The notes beneath the pieces are model-generated. The model was not told the DNA's origin. It ran no database searches and was given only the letters and a program-made list of their open reading frames with translations. Below are positions 33,594 to 39,835 of a DNA stretch of 39,835 nucleotides, piece by piece (within the stretch, counting starts at the first letter, position 1; each line of letters opens with the position of its first letter). The stretch comes from Williamwhitmania sp. (GTDB taxonomy: Bacteria; Bacteroidota; Bacteroidia; Bacteroidales; Williamwhitmaniaceae). A program made the translations under genes and the position numbers. The stretch covers positions 1 to 39,835 of the forward strand of contig DATKVT010000065.1 in the NCBI GenBank assembly GCA_035529935.1. Reading direction: 5' to 3'.

Positions 33594-33748
33594 ATAAATA
33601 CGACTCATTCAACAGCTTATCAGAGACTATTGTTGGTGGTAACCGGTAAATAAGATGCTTGCAAATTTTTTTGAAGAACGGAACAATCAGAGAAATCTAT
33701 GAAGAATTGAGCTTGTTCAATTTATGACGTTCCAAAAAAACTAAAGCT

Positions 33749-35149
33749 ATGAACGAAAAATTTGATGTACTCGTCATTGGAGGAGGTCCTGGGGGAACTC
33801 CCGCCGCAATGCAATTGGCTGCAAGTGGAAAGAGGGTTTTACTCGCAGAGGAATCGGGAAAACTTGGAGGTGCATGCCTGTTTGTTGGATGTATCCCTTC
33901 AAAAATAATTAAGCATGGCGCTGATGCGTTTTTCTCGTACGAGAAAAACGCCACCGCCACCTCTGATTCAAAAGCCGCCTTGGCCGAATCGTGGGAATCC
34001 ATTCGTAACAGCATGGACCGTATCCTTAATGGTCGCTCTTCGGCTGCCATACAGCAAGTCAACCGATTGCCAATTACTTTTGTGGCTGGGAAAGCACAGT
34101 TCATCTCCAGCAATGAGGTAGAGATAAACAATACACGGTATGGGTTTGATAAGGCGATTATCGCCACCGGAGCACACTCGTTTGTTCCTCCATTCAAAGG
34201 AGATGGTGCAAAAGAGGTGCTCACCAGTGAGGTGTTGTTTCAACAGCCAACATTGCCATCGTCCATGCTGATTGTTGGTGGTGGGCCAATTGGCATTGAA
34301 TTGGCACAGATGCTAGCAAAACTTCACGTGAAGTGCACCATCGTAGAGATGATGCCGAGCCTGTTATCCGGAGTGGTGGAGCCCGAATTTGCCGAAGGTA
34401 TTACCAAAAAGTTGCAGGAAACAGGAATTGGAGTCTACACTCATTCAAAGGTCGAAGAGATCAACAAGGTTGATGGTAAGTTTCAAACCGTATTTGTGGA
34501 TGCCGATGGAAAAACTCAGCGGCTTCTCACCGAGAAGGTGCTGGTTGTTACGGGCAAGGTGCCTTCTATTGAAGGGCTGAACCTGGAGGCAACGGGCGTA
34601 AGTTTCGAGAGAAATGGCATTGTGGTGAATGAGTTCTTGGAAACCAATGTGGCTGGGATATATGCAACAGGCGATGTGGTGCTGGGCGCTCCCAAATTTG
34701 CTCATACTGCTACCTACGATGCCCATATTGTAGCAACCAATATTTTGCGTGGAAACATTAGCAAGGCTTGTTTTACAAAGAACTCTTGGGTGCTATTCTC
34801 CGACCCTGAAATAGCTGCTGCAGGCTTTACCGAAGCAGAAGCGGTGAAAGCAGGTTTTGATGTGGTAACCGGAACGCACGACTATAAGGTGGATGCCATG
34901 GCGCAAATTAGTGGCGATACGTTTGGTTTCCTGAAGTTTGTTGTCAATAGGAGTAATCAGGAAATTATGGGTGTTCATATCTTTATCAATGGTGCTGCTT
35001 CGCTTAGCGGAGAGGCCGCCTTGATTGTTTCCAGAAAATTGACGCTGATGGATGTGGCACAAGCCATCCATCCACACCCAACCCTCACTGAGGCTTTTGC
35101 ACTGTTGGCAATGAAAATGTTGTCTGGACTGCAGGCCCAAGCGCACTAA
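33749..35149 (+). CDS. Pyridine-nucleotide flavoprotein disulfide reductase (dihydrolipoyl dehydrogenase-like)
   Basis: 466 residues. FAD-binding G-G-G-P-G-G at 11-16; redox disulfide G-G-A-C43-L-F-V-G-C48-I-P-S-K; second dinucleotide site V-G-G-G-P-I-G-I-E; A-T-G-D-V at the FAD ribityl contact; C-terminal dimer domain with H-P-H-P-T-L-T-E, the His-Glu pair that activates thiols. It fits the family of dihydrolipoyl dehydrogenase, mercuric reductase and related enzymes. It lacks the N-terminal HMA domain and C-terminal Cys pair of mercuric reductases. There are no lipoyl-complex genes nearby. In the TetR 2 operon it may reduce a low-molecular-weight disulfide or a sulfur or metal compound. Confidence 0.83.
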   Translation: MNEKFDVLVIGGGPGGTPAAMQLAASGKRVLLAEESGKLGGACLFVGCIPSKIIKHGADAFFSYEKNATATSDSKAALAESWESIRNSMDRILNGRSSAAIQQVNRLPITFVAGKAQFISSNEVEINNTRYGFDKAIIATGAHSFVPPFKGDGAKEVLTSEVLFQQPTLPSSMLIVGGGPIGIELAQMLAKLHVKCTIVEMMPSLLSGVVEPEFAEGITKKLQETGIGVYTHSKVEEINKVDGKFQTVFVDADGKTQRLLTEKVLVVTGKVPSIEGLNLEATGVSFERNGIVVNEFLETNVAGIYATGDVVLGAPKFAHTATYDAHIVATNILRGNISKACFTKNSWVLFSDPEIAAAGFTEAEAVKAGFDVVTGTHDYKVDAMAQISGDTFGFLKFVVNRSNQEIMGVHIFINGAASLSGEAALIVSRKLTLMDVAQAIHPHPTLTEAFALLAMKMLSGLQAQAH

Positions 35150-35310
35150 GTTTAGCTTGATATCGTTGTAAAAATTGGAGACGTGTTTCCGAATGTTAAA
35201 GGAACGTTCAACTGAGTATTGGAGAGATAACAGTATGGAGTAGTGTAAGAATATTGATGGTAACGGGGGTGTCCGCTTGCGCTTCAACGAACCCTGCTCC
35301 AGGAAATTTT

Positions 35311-35350
35311 AACGATGGTCGAGATTTATCTTGGCCATCGTTTGTTTTTA
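35311..35350 (+). terminator. Likely terminator of the TSUP operon
   Basis: AACGATGG (35311-35318) pairs with CCATCGTT (35335-35342), followed by TTGTTTTTA. The loop is 16 nt and can pair a little further. It lies 160 bp after the flavoprotein gene and directly before the arsR promoter. Confidence 0.6.
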
Positions 35351-35385
35351 CATGTTTAATGTCGTATGTTTACGACATTAAACAT
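35341..35385 (+). promoter_or_regulatory. Promoter inside a 34-bp ArsR palindrome
   Basis: TTTG at 35341-35344, a 20-bp spacer and TATGTTTA at 35365-35372 resemble a -33/-7 promoter. The arms ATGTTTAATGTCGTA (35352-35366) and TACGACATTAAACAT (35371-35385) are perfect 15-bp reverse complements around TGTT and cover the -7 region. Its half-site differs from that of the arsR at 14134. Confidence 0.72.
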
Positions 35386-35392
35386 TGTTACA

Positions 35393-35728
35393 GTGACAAA
35401 CAACAAAGCGGAAGAGTTTAGCCTTGAGCAGCAGGAGCTGGCGTTAATAGGAAAGGTGCTGGCGCATCCGGCACGGATAGCCATAATTGAACTTCTTGCC
35501 CAAAAAAAGGAGATACGAACGGGCAACATATCCGATTACCTGCCGCTGGGTAGAACAACGGTGTCGCAGCACCTAAAGGAACTCAAGGAGATGGGAATTA
35601 TTCGGGGAACCATTGATGGACTTAAGGTTCACTACTGCCTCGATGTGGAGCGACTTGCGGCTATGCAGCGCAGGCTGGACGATTTCTTTGGTTCTGCCCA
35701 GAGCGATTTCATCTGCTCGTGCGATTAA
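35393..35728 (+). CDS. arsR: ArsR/SmtB-family repressor of the arsC-acr3 operon
   Basis: 111 residues from GTG at 35393. An in-frame ATG at 35366 lies inside the operator palindrome and before the likely transcription start, so the GTG is preferred. The winged helix has L-A-H-P-A-R-I-A and recognition helix T-T-V-S-Q-H-L-K-E-L. Possible As(III) ligands are C82 (H-Y-C-L in the wing) and C108/C110 in the C-terminal F-I-C-S-C-D, an arrangement unlike the classical C-V-C helix site. It is the first gene of a run with rhodanese-like, arsC and acr3 genes and probably represses its own promoter until As(III) binds. Confidence 0.86.
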   Translation: MTNNKAEEFSLEQQELALIGKVLAHPARIAIIELLAQKKEIRTGNISDYLPLGRTTVSQHLKELKEMGIIRGTIDGLKVHYCLDVERLAAMQRRLDDFFGSAQSDFICSCD

Positions 35729-35740
35729 TGATTGGCAATA

Positions 35741-36157
35741 ATGGAAAGGTTATTCATACAGCAGGGTTTCTACAGCGGTGGGTTTCTGAACTTCACCCCC
35801 AAGGAGGCGCTTCGGGAGGTTATGGAGAGCAGGGCTACCATAGTCGACGTGAGGGAGGTTACCCTCACTGGCTACAAGCGGTTTGGCGTTTCGGCGGTAA
35901 TTTACATACCTTACAGCCAGTTGGGCGAAGCTTGTGAGACCCTTTCACGCACACAACCTCTAATTATTGCCGACTCTGTTGGGCTTCGCAGCCACGAGGC
36001 TATGGTGCTTTTAAAGGAGAAGGGGTTTGCAAATATAGCCAATCTTGCAGGCGGCATTGTGGAGTGGGAGCGCGATGGCTTGCCGCTGAGCATTGATAGC
36101 AGTGAGCAGCTCGATGGCTCCTGCATGTGTCAGCTAAGACCACGAAACAAAAAGTAG
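35741..36157 (+). CDS. Rhodanese-like protein without catalytic cysteine
   Basis: 138 residues from the ATG at 35741. Rhodanese fold: I-V-D-V-R-E near the start, I-A-D-S-V-G-L-R-S where active enzymes have C-x-x-G-x-R-S, then L-A-G-G-I-V-E-W-E-R-D-G-L-P-L. The active-site cysteine is aspartate, so thiosulfate or persulfide transfer by the usual route is not expected. The tail ends S-C-M-C-Q-L, two cysteines that could bind As(III). It starts 12 bp after arsR and is 27 bp before arsC, so it belongs to the ars operon. Its role is unknown; a binding or regulatory function is inference. Confidence 0.82.
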   Translation: MERLFIQQGFYSGGFLNFTPKEALREVMESRATIVDVREVTLTGYKRFGVSAVIYIPYSQLGEACETLSRTQPLIIADSVGLRSHEAMVLLKEKGFANIANLAGGIVEWERDGLPLSIDSSEQLDGSCMCQLRPRNKK

Positions 36158-36184
36158 TAGTAACGCAAAATACAGTAGCACAAA

Positions 36185-36622
36185 ATGAAGATACTTATTC
36201 TTTGCACAGGAAATAGCTGTCGAAGCCAGATGGCGCAAGGTTTCCTGCAATCGTTCGACAAGGATATTACCGTTCGTTCGGCTGGCACGGCAGCCACCGG
36301 AATGCTTAACCCCCAGGCAGTGGCCGTAATGAAGGAGGTTGGCGTAGACATTAGTCACCACACCTCCAACTCGGTGGAAAACTACTTGGGTGAGGAGTGG
36401 GACTACGTGATTACCGTTTGTGGCGGGGCCAATGAAAACTGTCCTGCGTTTATTGGAAAGGTGAAGCACCGTTGGCACATTGGCTTCGACGATCCCTCGC
36501 ACGCCGTTGGCTCTGAGGAGTTTATTTGGAGCGAGTTCCGACGGGTGAGGGACGAGATTCGCGAGGCATTCCTCTCCTTCTACCGCAGCCAGGTGCTGGG
36601 GATACATGAGTGTGGGAATTAA
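36185..36622 (+). CDS. arsC: Arsenate reductase ArsC, thioredoxin-coupled type
   Basis: 145 residues with the low-molecular-weight phosphatase fold. P-loop L-C7-T-G-N-S-C12-R13-S binds arsenate; V-C79-G-G-A-N-E-N-C86-P carries the two relay cysteines; F-D-D-P at 101-104 supplies the general acid. The spacing C7-C79-C86 equals C10-C82-C89 of the Staphylococcus plasmid pI258 ArsC. It reduces As(V) to As(III) using thioredoxin, feeding the Acr3 pump encoded next in the ancestral operon. A four-helix-bundle gene now lies between the two. Confidence 0.93.
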   Translation: MKILILCTGNSCRSQMAQGFLQSFDKDITVRSAGTAATGMLNPQAVAVMKEVGVDISHHTSNSVENYLGEEWDYVITVCGGANENCPAFIGKVKHRWHIGFDDPSHAVGSEEFIWSEFRRVRDEIREAFLSFYRSQVLGIHECGN

Positions 36623-36644
36623 TTTGGAAATTGATTAATTTGAG

Positions 36645-37096
36645 GATTTGAAAATTGCTGCTGATGCAAAGTTGAAGATTATGAGAAGCGATAAAGAGAA
36701 CCTTATAGTTGAAAAGACTTTTCAATTTGCAATTAAGATTGTGCAGTATTGTGAATTGCTTGAGGAGAATAAGAAATTTGTTGTTGCTAGGCAATTGTTA
36801 CGTTCTGGAACTTCAATTGGAGCAAATGTAAGGGAAGCTCAAAACGCAGAGAGTAAGGCAGATTTTATCCATAAATTTAAGATTGCATTAAAGGAAGTGG
36901 AGGAGACAGAGTATTGGCTTTTAATTTGTAAAAACACTCCTTCCTATCCATTTAATGAAGAATTGTTGATGGAAGTAAACACTATTTTAAAAATTCTTTC
37001 TAAAATAGTTAGCACATCAAAACGGACTTAATTGTTTTTGTAGTCAAGATTAATAATATTAATTTACAAATTGTTGTATTTTCAAATTTTCAAATC
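36645..37096. repeat. Inverted repeats bracketing the inserted four-helix-bundle gene
   Basis: GATTTGAAAATT (36645-36656) is the exact reverse complement of AATTTTCAAATC (37085-37096). Both lie in AT-rich flanks with further AATTTG/CAAATT similarity. The bracketed segment contains only the four-helix-bundle gene and separates arsC from acr3. No target-site duplication is obvious. Confidence 0.55.
36681..37031 (+). CDS. Four-helix-bundle protein (S23/rRNA intervening-sequence family)
   Basis: 116 residues from the ATG at 36681; an in-frame TTG at 36648 is weaker. All-helical with the family pattern A-R-Q-L-L-R-S-G-T-S-I-G-A-N-V-R-E-A and K-I-A-L-K-E-V-E-E-T-E-Y-W. Members are found inside 23S rRNA intervening sequences and, in Bacteroidota, scattered between ordinary genes; function unknown. 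Here it sits between arsC and acr3 with distinctly AT-rich codons and inverted repeats at both sides, so it looks inserted. It is in the same direction as the operon and probably does not block acr3 transcription. Confidence 0.85.
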   Translation: MRSDKENLIVEKTFQFAIKIVQYCELLEENKKFVVARQLLRSGTSIGANVREAQNAESKADFIHKFKIALKEVEETEYWLLICKNTPSYPFNEELLMEVNTILKILSKIVSTSKRT

Positions 37097-37100
37097 AGAT

Positions 37101-38159
37101 ATGCGTCCTCGTCTAAAATTCCTCGATCGCTACCTCACGCTGTGGATATTTCTGGCCATGTTTGCTGGGGTTTTTGCCGGATGGGCTAGTCCTTCAATAG
37201 CACAATTCTGGAACAACATGTCCAGCGGAACCACCAACATACCCATTGCCATTGGGCTTATTGTGATGATGTATCCTCCCTTGGCTAAGGTAAAGTATGA
37301 GGAGCTGGGTGATGTTTTCCGGAATACAAAAATACTGAGCCTTTCGCTAGTGCAGAACTGGGTGGTGGGACCACTGCTGATGTTTGGTCTGGCAGTTCTA
37401 TTCTTCAAACTCTTTCCGGGCGAGAATAACGCCAATTTGCCCTATATGTATGGCATCATTCTCATTGGTCTGGCGCGCTGCATTGCCATGGTTATTGTGT
37501 GGAACGATTTGGCTCGCGGCGATACCCAGTATGCCGCTGGGTTGGTGGCCTTCAACTCCATTTTTCAGGTGCTCTTCTTTTCGGTGTATGCCTACATCTT
37601 CATTGCAGTGCTGCCCGGCTGGTTTGGGCTACCCGTGAATGATGCGGTGGCGGCTATTACCATCGGTCAGATTGCCGAGAGCGTTTTTATTTACCTTGGA
37701 ATACCCTTTATTGCTGGATTTTTAACCCGGTTTATTCTTATCAGGGTTAAGAGCAAGGAGTGGTACCACACCAAGTTTGTGCCACGCATAAGTCCGCTTA
37801 CGCTTATTGCCCTCCTCTTTACTATTGTGGTGATGTTTTCGCTTAAGGGCGAGTATATAGTGCGGATTCCACTTGATGTGCTTATCATCGCCATTCCTTT
37901 GCTGATTTACTTTCTGGTTATGTTTTTGACCTCCTTTTTCATGAGTAAGAGGGTGGGGGCCACCTACGAGCAATCGGTAACGCTATCGTTTACCGCTGCA
38001 AGCAATAACTTCGAGCTGGCCATTGCAGTGGCCATTGCCGTGTTCGGCATAGGATCGGGTGAGGCCTTTGCAGCCGTAATTGGACCGCTGGTGGAGGTTC
38101 CAGTAATGATTGGGTTGGTGAATGTGGCCTTTTGGTTTAAGCGGCGATATTTTGCCTAG
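37101..38159 (+). CDS. acr3: Arsenite efflux permease Acr3
   Basis: 352 residues from the ATG at 37101, ten predicted membrane helices. A-R-C127-I-A-M-V-I-V-W-N-D holds the conserved pore cysteine, and S-N-N-F-E305-L-A-I-A-V-A-I the conserved glutamate; both match residues needed for transport in characterised Acr3 proteins. It exports As(III) in exchange for protons, completing the path ArsC (As(V) to As(III)) then efflux. The start lies 5 bp after the right inverted repeat of the inserted unit, so its original ribosome site may have been changed by the insertion. Confidence 0.92.
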   Translation: MRPRLKFLDRYLTLWIFLAMFAGVFAGWASPSIAQFWNNMSSGTTNIPIAIGLIVMMYPPLAKVKYEELGDVFRNTKILSLSLVQNWVVGPLLMFGLAVLFFKLFPGENNANLPYMYGIILIGLARCIAMVIVWNDLARGDTQYAAGLVAFNSIFQVLFFSVYAYIFIAVLPGWFGLPVNDAVAAITIGQIAESVFIYLGIPFIAGFLTRFILIRVKSKEWYHTKFVPRISPLTLIALLFTIVVMFSLKGEYIVRIPLDVLIIAIPLLIYFLVMFLTSFFMSKRVGATYEQSVTLSFTAASNNFELAIAVAIAVFGIGSGEAFAAVIGPLVEVPVMIGLVNVAFWFKRRYFA

Positions 38160-38830
38160 GGTAGTACATTTACGAACGATTCACGGTTTCTATTCCTTTG
38201 AGAGAGGCAAAAACCCGTAGATACCTTCCTCCAATTACTGTTTTCTTCAGCAATGATGAGGTGACTCTTGGCCACCAATCCACTATTGTGTTGTTGAATA
38301 GGAATGGACAAAACATTAAAAGTATGATAATTCAATACGATTTAACCGACTTTTTTAAAGATGTTGTGGCTGCCAATTTGGGTAATCATTAGTCTTGAAA
38401 CTTATTTTCAAAAAACCTCAAAGTCAACGCTTAGCGATTTCGATTTAAAGAGGTTGTCACTGGGGTTTGTAATTGGGGTTATAAGTGTTTGGCTTCGCCG
38501 ACTTGTCCGGCTACTTGAATTAGTTCGCGCTGCTCGGCTCTAGTTGCACAGAGTTTCACAATGTTTTCACTGGGGTTATACAGGGTAAAGGTTGTATACC
38601 GCACAACATCTATCTTACGATTTTTCAACCCTATGTGATTGCAGTGCATGTGAGGTTTAGTGCCATGAAAACCAAACCAGCGTGCCTCACCCCTTCAACG
38701 AATCACTCTATTCCCTAAACATTGCATCTCGCTTGATAATGTGTGAAACATGTAACTCTTTTATTTTATCGTGTAACACTTTAAGGGATTAATAGCCTCA
38801 CCTTTACATCTAATTTTATTCAAAACTATT
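38160..38830. other. 671-bp gap without a convincing gene
   Basis: Two frames of about 60 codons occur but have no family pattern and poor starts. CACTGGGGTT occurs twice (38458 and 38568 regions), and GGCTTCGCCGACTTGTCCGG-type repeats lie near 38490-38510. The palindromic repeat at 38634 is listed separately. No tRNA or strong terminator seen. Confidence 0.55.
38634..38690. repeat. Interspersed palindromic repeat, copy 2
   Basis: TGTGATTGCAGTGCA (38634-38648) matches 26984-26998 at 14 of 15 bases, and GCGTGC (38680-38685) matches 27030-27035, giving units of nearly equal length. Inside, GTGAGG pairs with CCTCAC and GGTTT with AAACC. Diverged in the middle. Confidence 0.45.
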
Positions 38831-39016
38831 ATGGCAAGAGATAAAGAGGGAAAAGAGATGTTGAGGATGAAGAATGCCACCAAAGGCATGAAAGCCGCGA
38901 TGAAAAGCATGAAGGCTGCTACCAAAAGCATTAAGGCAGCCACCAAAAGTTTGGAGGAGAAAGGCACTTCGAAATCTGCCAAGAACATCGCCGAAATTAA
39001 GGAAAGCGTACTCTAA
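38831..39016 (+). CDS. Small Lys/Met/Ala-rich heptad-repeat protein
   Basis: 61 residues, strongly basic, one long amphipathic helix. Residues 20-40 consist of three seven-residue units, M-K-A-A-M-K-S, M-K-A-A-T-K-S and I-K-A-A-T-K-S, followed by L-E-E-K-G. The regular seven spacing suggests a coiled coil or a nucleic-acid-binding helix. No signal peptide, no family recognised. It has a clean ATG after an AT-rich leader and is not in an operon. Its repeats could also arise from chance slippage, so moderate confidence. Confidence 0.5.
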   Translation: MARDKEGKEMLRMKNATKGMKAAMKSMKAATKSIKAATKSLEEKGTSKSAKNIAEIKESVL

Positions 39017-39041
39017 ACAAGTGTCAATCAGTTTTTTTCAT

Positions 39042-39279
39042 AGCTGTTTTTTGCTAAAAATCATTGGCATGCCTTCCTTACCCCTGTTTTCACCCGAGTA
39101 TTCTTGGGAACTGAAAAGGGGAGGTGAATAATGTGGTTTTTCCTACAGGTACAGCCTTGTTTGGAAGTACCCTGTTTATTTATTACGGTGCAGCAGATTT
39201 GCTCATTTCTTGTGCTGTGGTGAATTTGGATGAACTAGTTGCCAAACTGTTAACTAATACTGCAAAGGATGAAAGATAA
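39042..39279 (+). pseudogene. 3' remnant of a GH130 glycosidase/phosphorylase gene
   Basis: One frame gives K-I-I-G-M-P-S-L-P-L-F-S-P-E-Y-S-W-E-L-K. After a one-base shift near 39113-39121 the next frame gives G-E-V-N-N-V-V-F-P-T-G-T-A-L-F-G and I-Y-Y-G-A-A-D, then L-D-E-L, ending at 39279. These are the C-terminal motifs of GH130 mannoside phosphorylases. The N-terminal three quarters are absent. Its stop overlaps the start of the glycosyltransferase gene, the arrangement expected from an intact operon. Confidence 0.7.
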
Positions 39280-39835
39280 TGGAAGTTTCAAAGGATTTGA
39301 CGAGGATATTCTTGCTCTACCCGACCTGTCTGAAAGAAAAAGGTCAACATATTCTGGGAGCCATCCTAAGCTCAGCATTCAAAAGCTGAACCAGCCCAAA
39401 GCTAAGCAGCTGGCAGAAATTCTATTTGTCACCTCCTATCCCCCCCGGGAGTGCGGCATTGCAACCTATTCGCAAGACTTGATAGCGGCACTCAACAATA
39501 AGTTTAGCAGCTCGCTATCCATACGAATTTGTGCCTTGGAATCGGGAAATGCAAGCTATCGATATCCTTCAGAGGTTAAACTTACCCTCGATACCTCCAA
39601 CGCCGAGGCATTTGGACAAACGGCCAAAGTAATCAATAAGGATCGGCACATTAAAATTGTGCTGGTTCAGCATGAGTTTGGCTTTTTCAGTAAGCAGGAG
39701 ATACCCTTTCTACATTTTTTGAAAGAGGTTTCAAAGCCCGTGGTCATTGTTTTTCATACCGTGCTGCCTCACCCGGATGAGGTGCTTCAGCGAAAAGTTG
39801 TACGAATTGCCGCTGCATGCACATCTATAGTTGTG
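39269..39835 (+). CDS. GT4-type glycosyltransferase, N-terminal part (truncated by window end)
   Basis: 189 codons are open to the window edge. After a variable 50-residue leader come F-V-T-S-Y-P-P-R-E-C-G-I-A-T-Y-S-Q-D-L, V-L-V-Q-H-E-F-G-F-F and V-I-V-F-H-T-V-L-P, the acceptor-domain pattern of GT4 glycosyltransferases. The donor domain lies beyond the window. The start at 39269 overlaps the GH130 remnant by 11 bp. In Bacteroidota this transferase type often neighbours GH130 genes, so it probably acts on a mannose-containing glycan. The substrate is inferred. Confidence 0.8.
   Translation, partial: MKDNGSFKGFDEDILALPDLSERKRSTYSGSHPKLSIQKLNQPKAKQLAEILFVTSYPPRECGIATYSQDLIAALNNKFSSSLSIRICALESGNASYRYPSEVKLTLDTSNAEAFGQTAKVINKDRHIKIVLVQHEFGFFSKQEIPFLHFLKEVSKPVVIVFHTVLPHPDEVLQRKVVRIAAACTSIVV

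Noticed and set aside
33749-35149. Mercuric reductase
   Set aside because: The core fold fits, but the N-terminal HMA domain and the C-terminal vicinal cysteines are missing and there are no mer genes nearby.
35719-35937. A 72-codon frame overlapping the arsR end
   Set aside because: It is a different frame of the rhodanese-like gene, whose fold motifs are unmistakable.
38198-38543. Two short frames of about 60 codons after acr3
   Set aside because: The first uses a TTG start, neither has a ribosome site or family motif, and they overlap in different frames within a repeat-containing gap.

Overview
The window reads as a chromosomal stretch from a member of the Bacteroidota. Signs of this are TAnnTTTG-type -7 promoter boxes in front of several genes, mostly weak Shine-Dalgarno sites, and families typical of that phylum (HYC/CC/PP protein, DUF3347-tailed CusB, ArsF/ArsG, S23-type four-helix-bundle protein, phosphate-selective-type porin, GT4 linked to GH130). 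I see no rRNA, tRNA or CRISPR array. Most of the window is a metal and metalloid handling region.

1-2050: accessory end. Two minus-strand genes, a HEPN-type protein and a small PD-(D/E)XK nuclease-like protein, lie in units whose two ends are complementary to each other. An attC-like palindrome separates them, as expected for integron gene cassettes. The 3' end of a group II intron (domain V with a CGC triad, domain VI with a bulged A) abuts the outer cassette end in antisense orientation, as described for group IIC-attC introns.

2190-4781: a membrane SpoIIE-type phosphatase (minus strand) and an exported TPR protein.

4865-13071: Cu(I)/Ag(I) efflux operon of HYC/CC/PP protein, CusA, CusC-like TolC protein, CusB with metal-binding and DUF3347 domains, and an exported HMA protein, closed by a clear terminator. 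An aldo/keto reductase follows.

14083-17067: an arsenical operon of ArsR, ArsE-like thioredoxin, ArsF, ArsG and an ArsP-type permease, suited to aromatic or methylated arsenicals. Two matching palindromes flank arsR.

17559-24914: TetR regulator 1, a CDF Zn-type exporter and a complete RND pump (TolC, adaptor, permease), ending at a hairpin. A lone SGNH hydrolase follows, then about 1 kb of repeats and decayed sequence, then an MgtA-type P-ATPase with a possible regulatory leader.

30396-35149: TetR regulator 2, a close paralogue of regulator 1, followed by a TSUP permease, a porin, an FmdE-family protein and a flavoprotein disulfide reductase. This is an unusual gene set of unknown function. 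Four copies of a GTAAG-N6-CTTAC palindrome, one before and one after each tetR gene, tie the two regulators together. The 3' end of a second TSUP gene survives as a remnant behind fmdE.

35341-38159: inorganic arsenic operon of ArsR under a 34-bp palindrome, a rhodanese-like protein without the catalytic cysteine, ArsC and Acr3. A four-helix-bundle gene flanked by 12-bp inverted repeats sits between arsC and acr3. The window ends with a small Lys/Met-rich heptad-repeat ORF, a frameshifted GH130 3' remnant and a truncated family-4-type glycosyltransferase gene.
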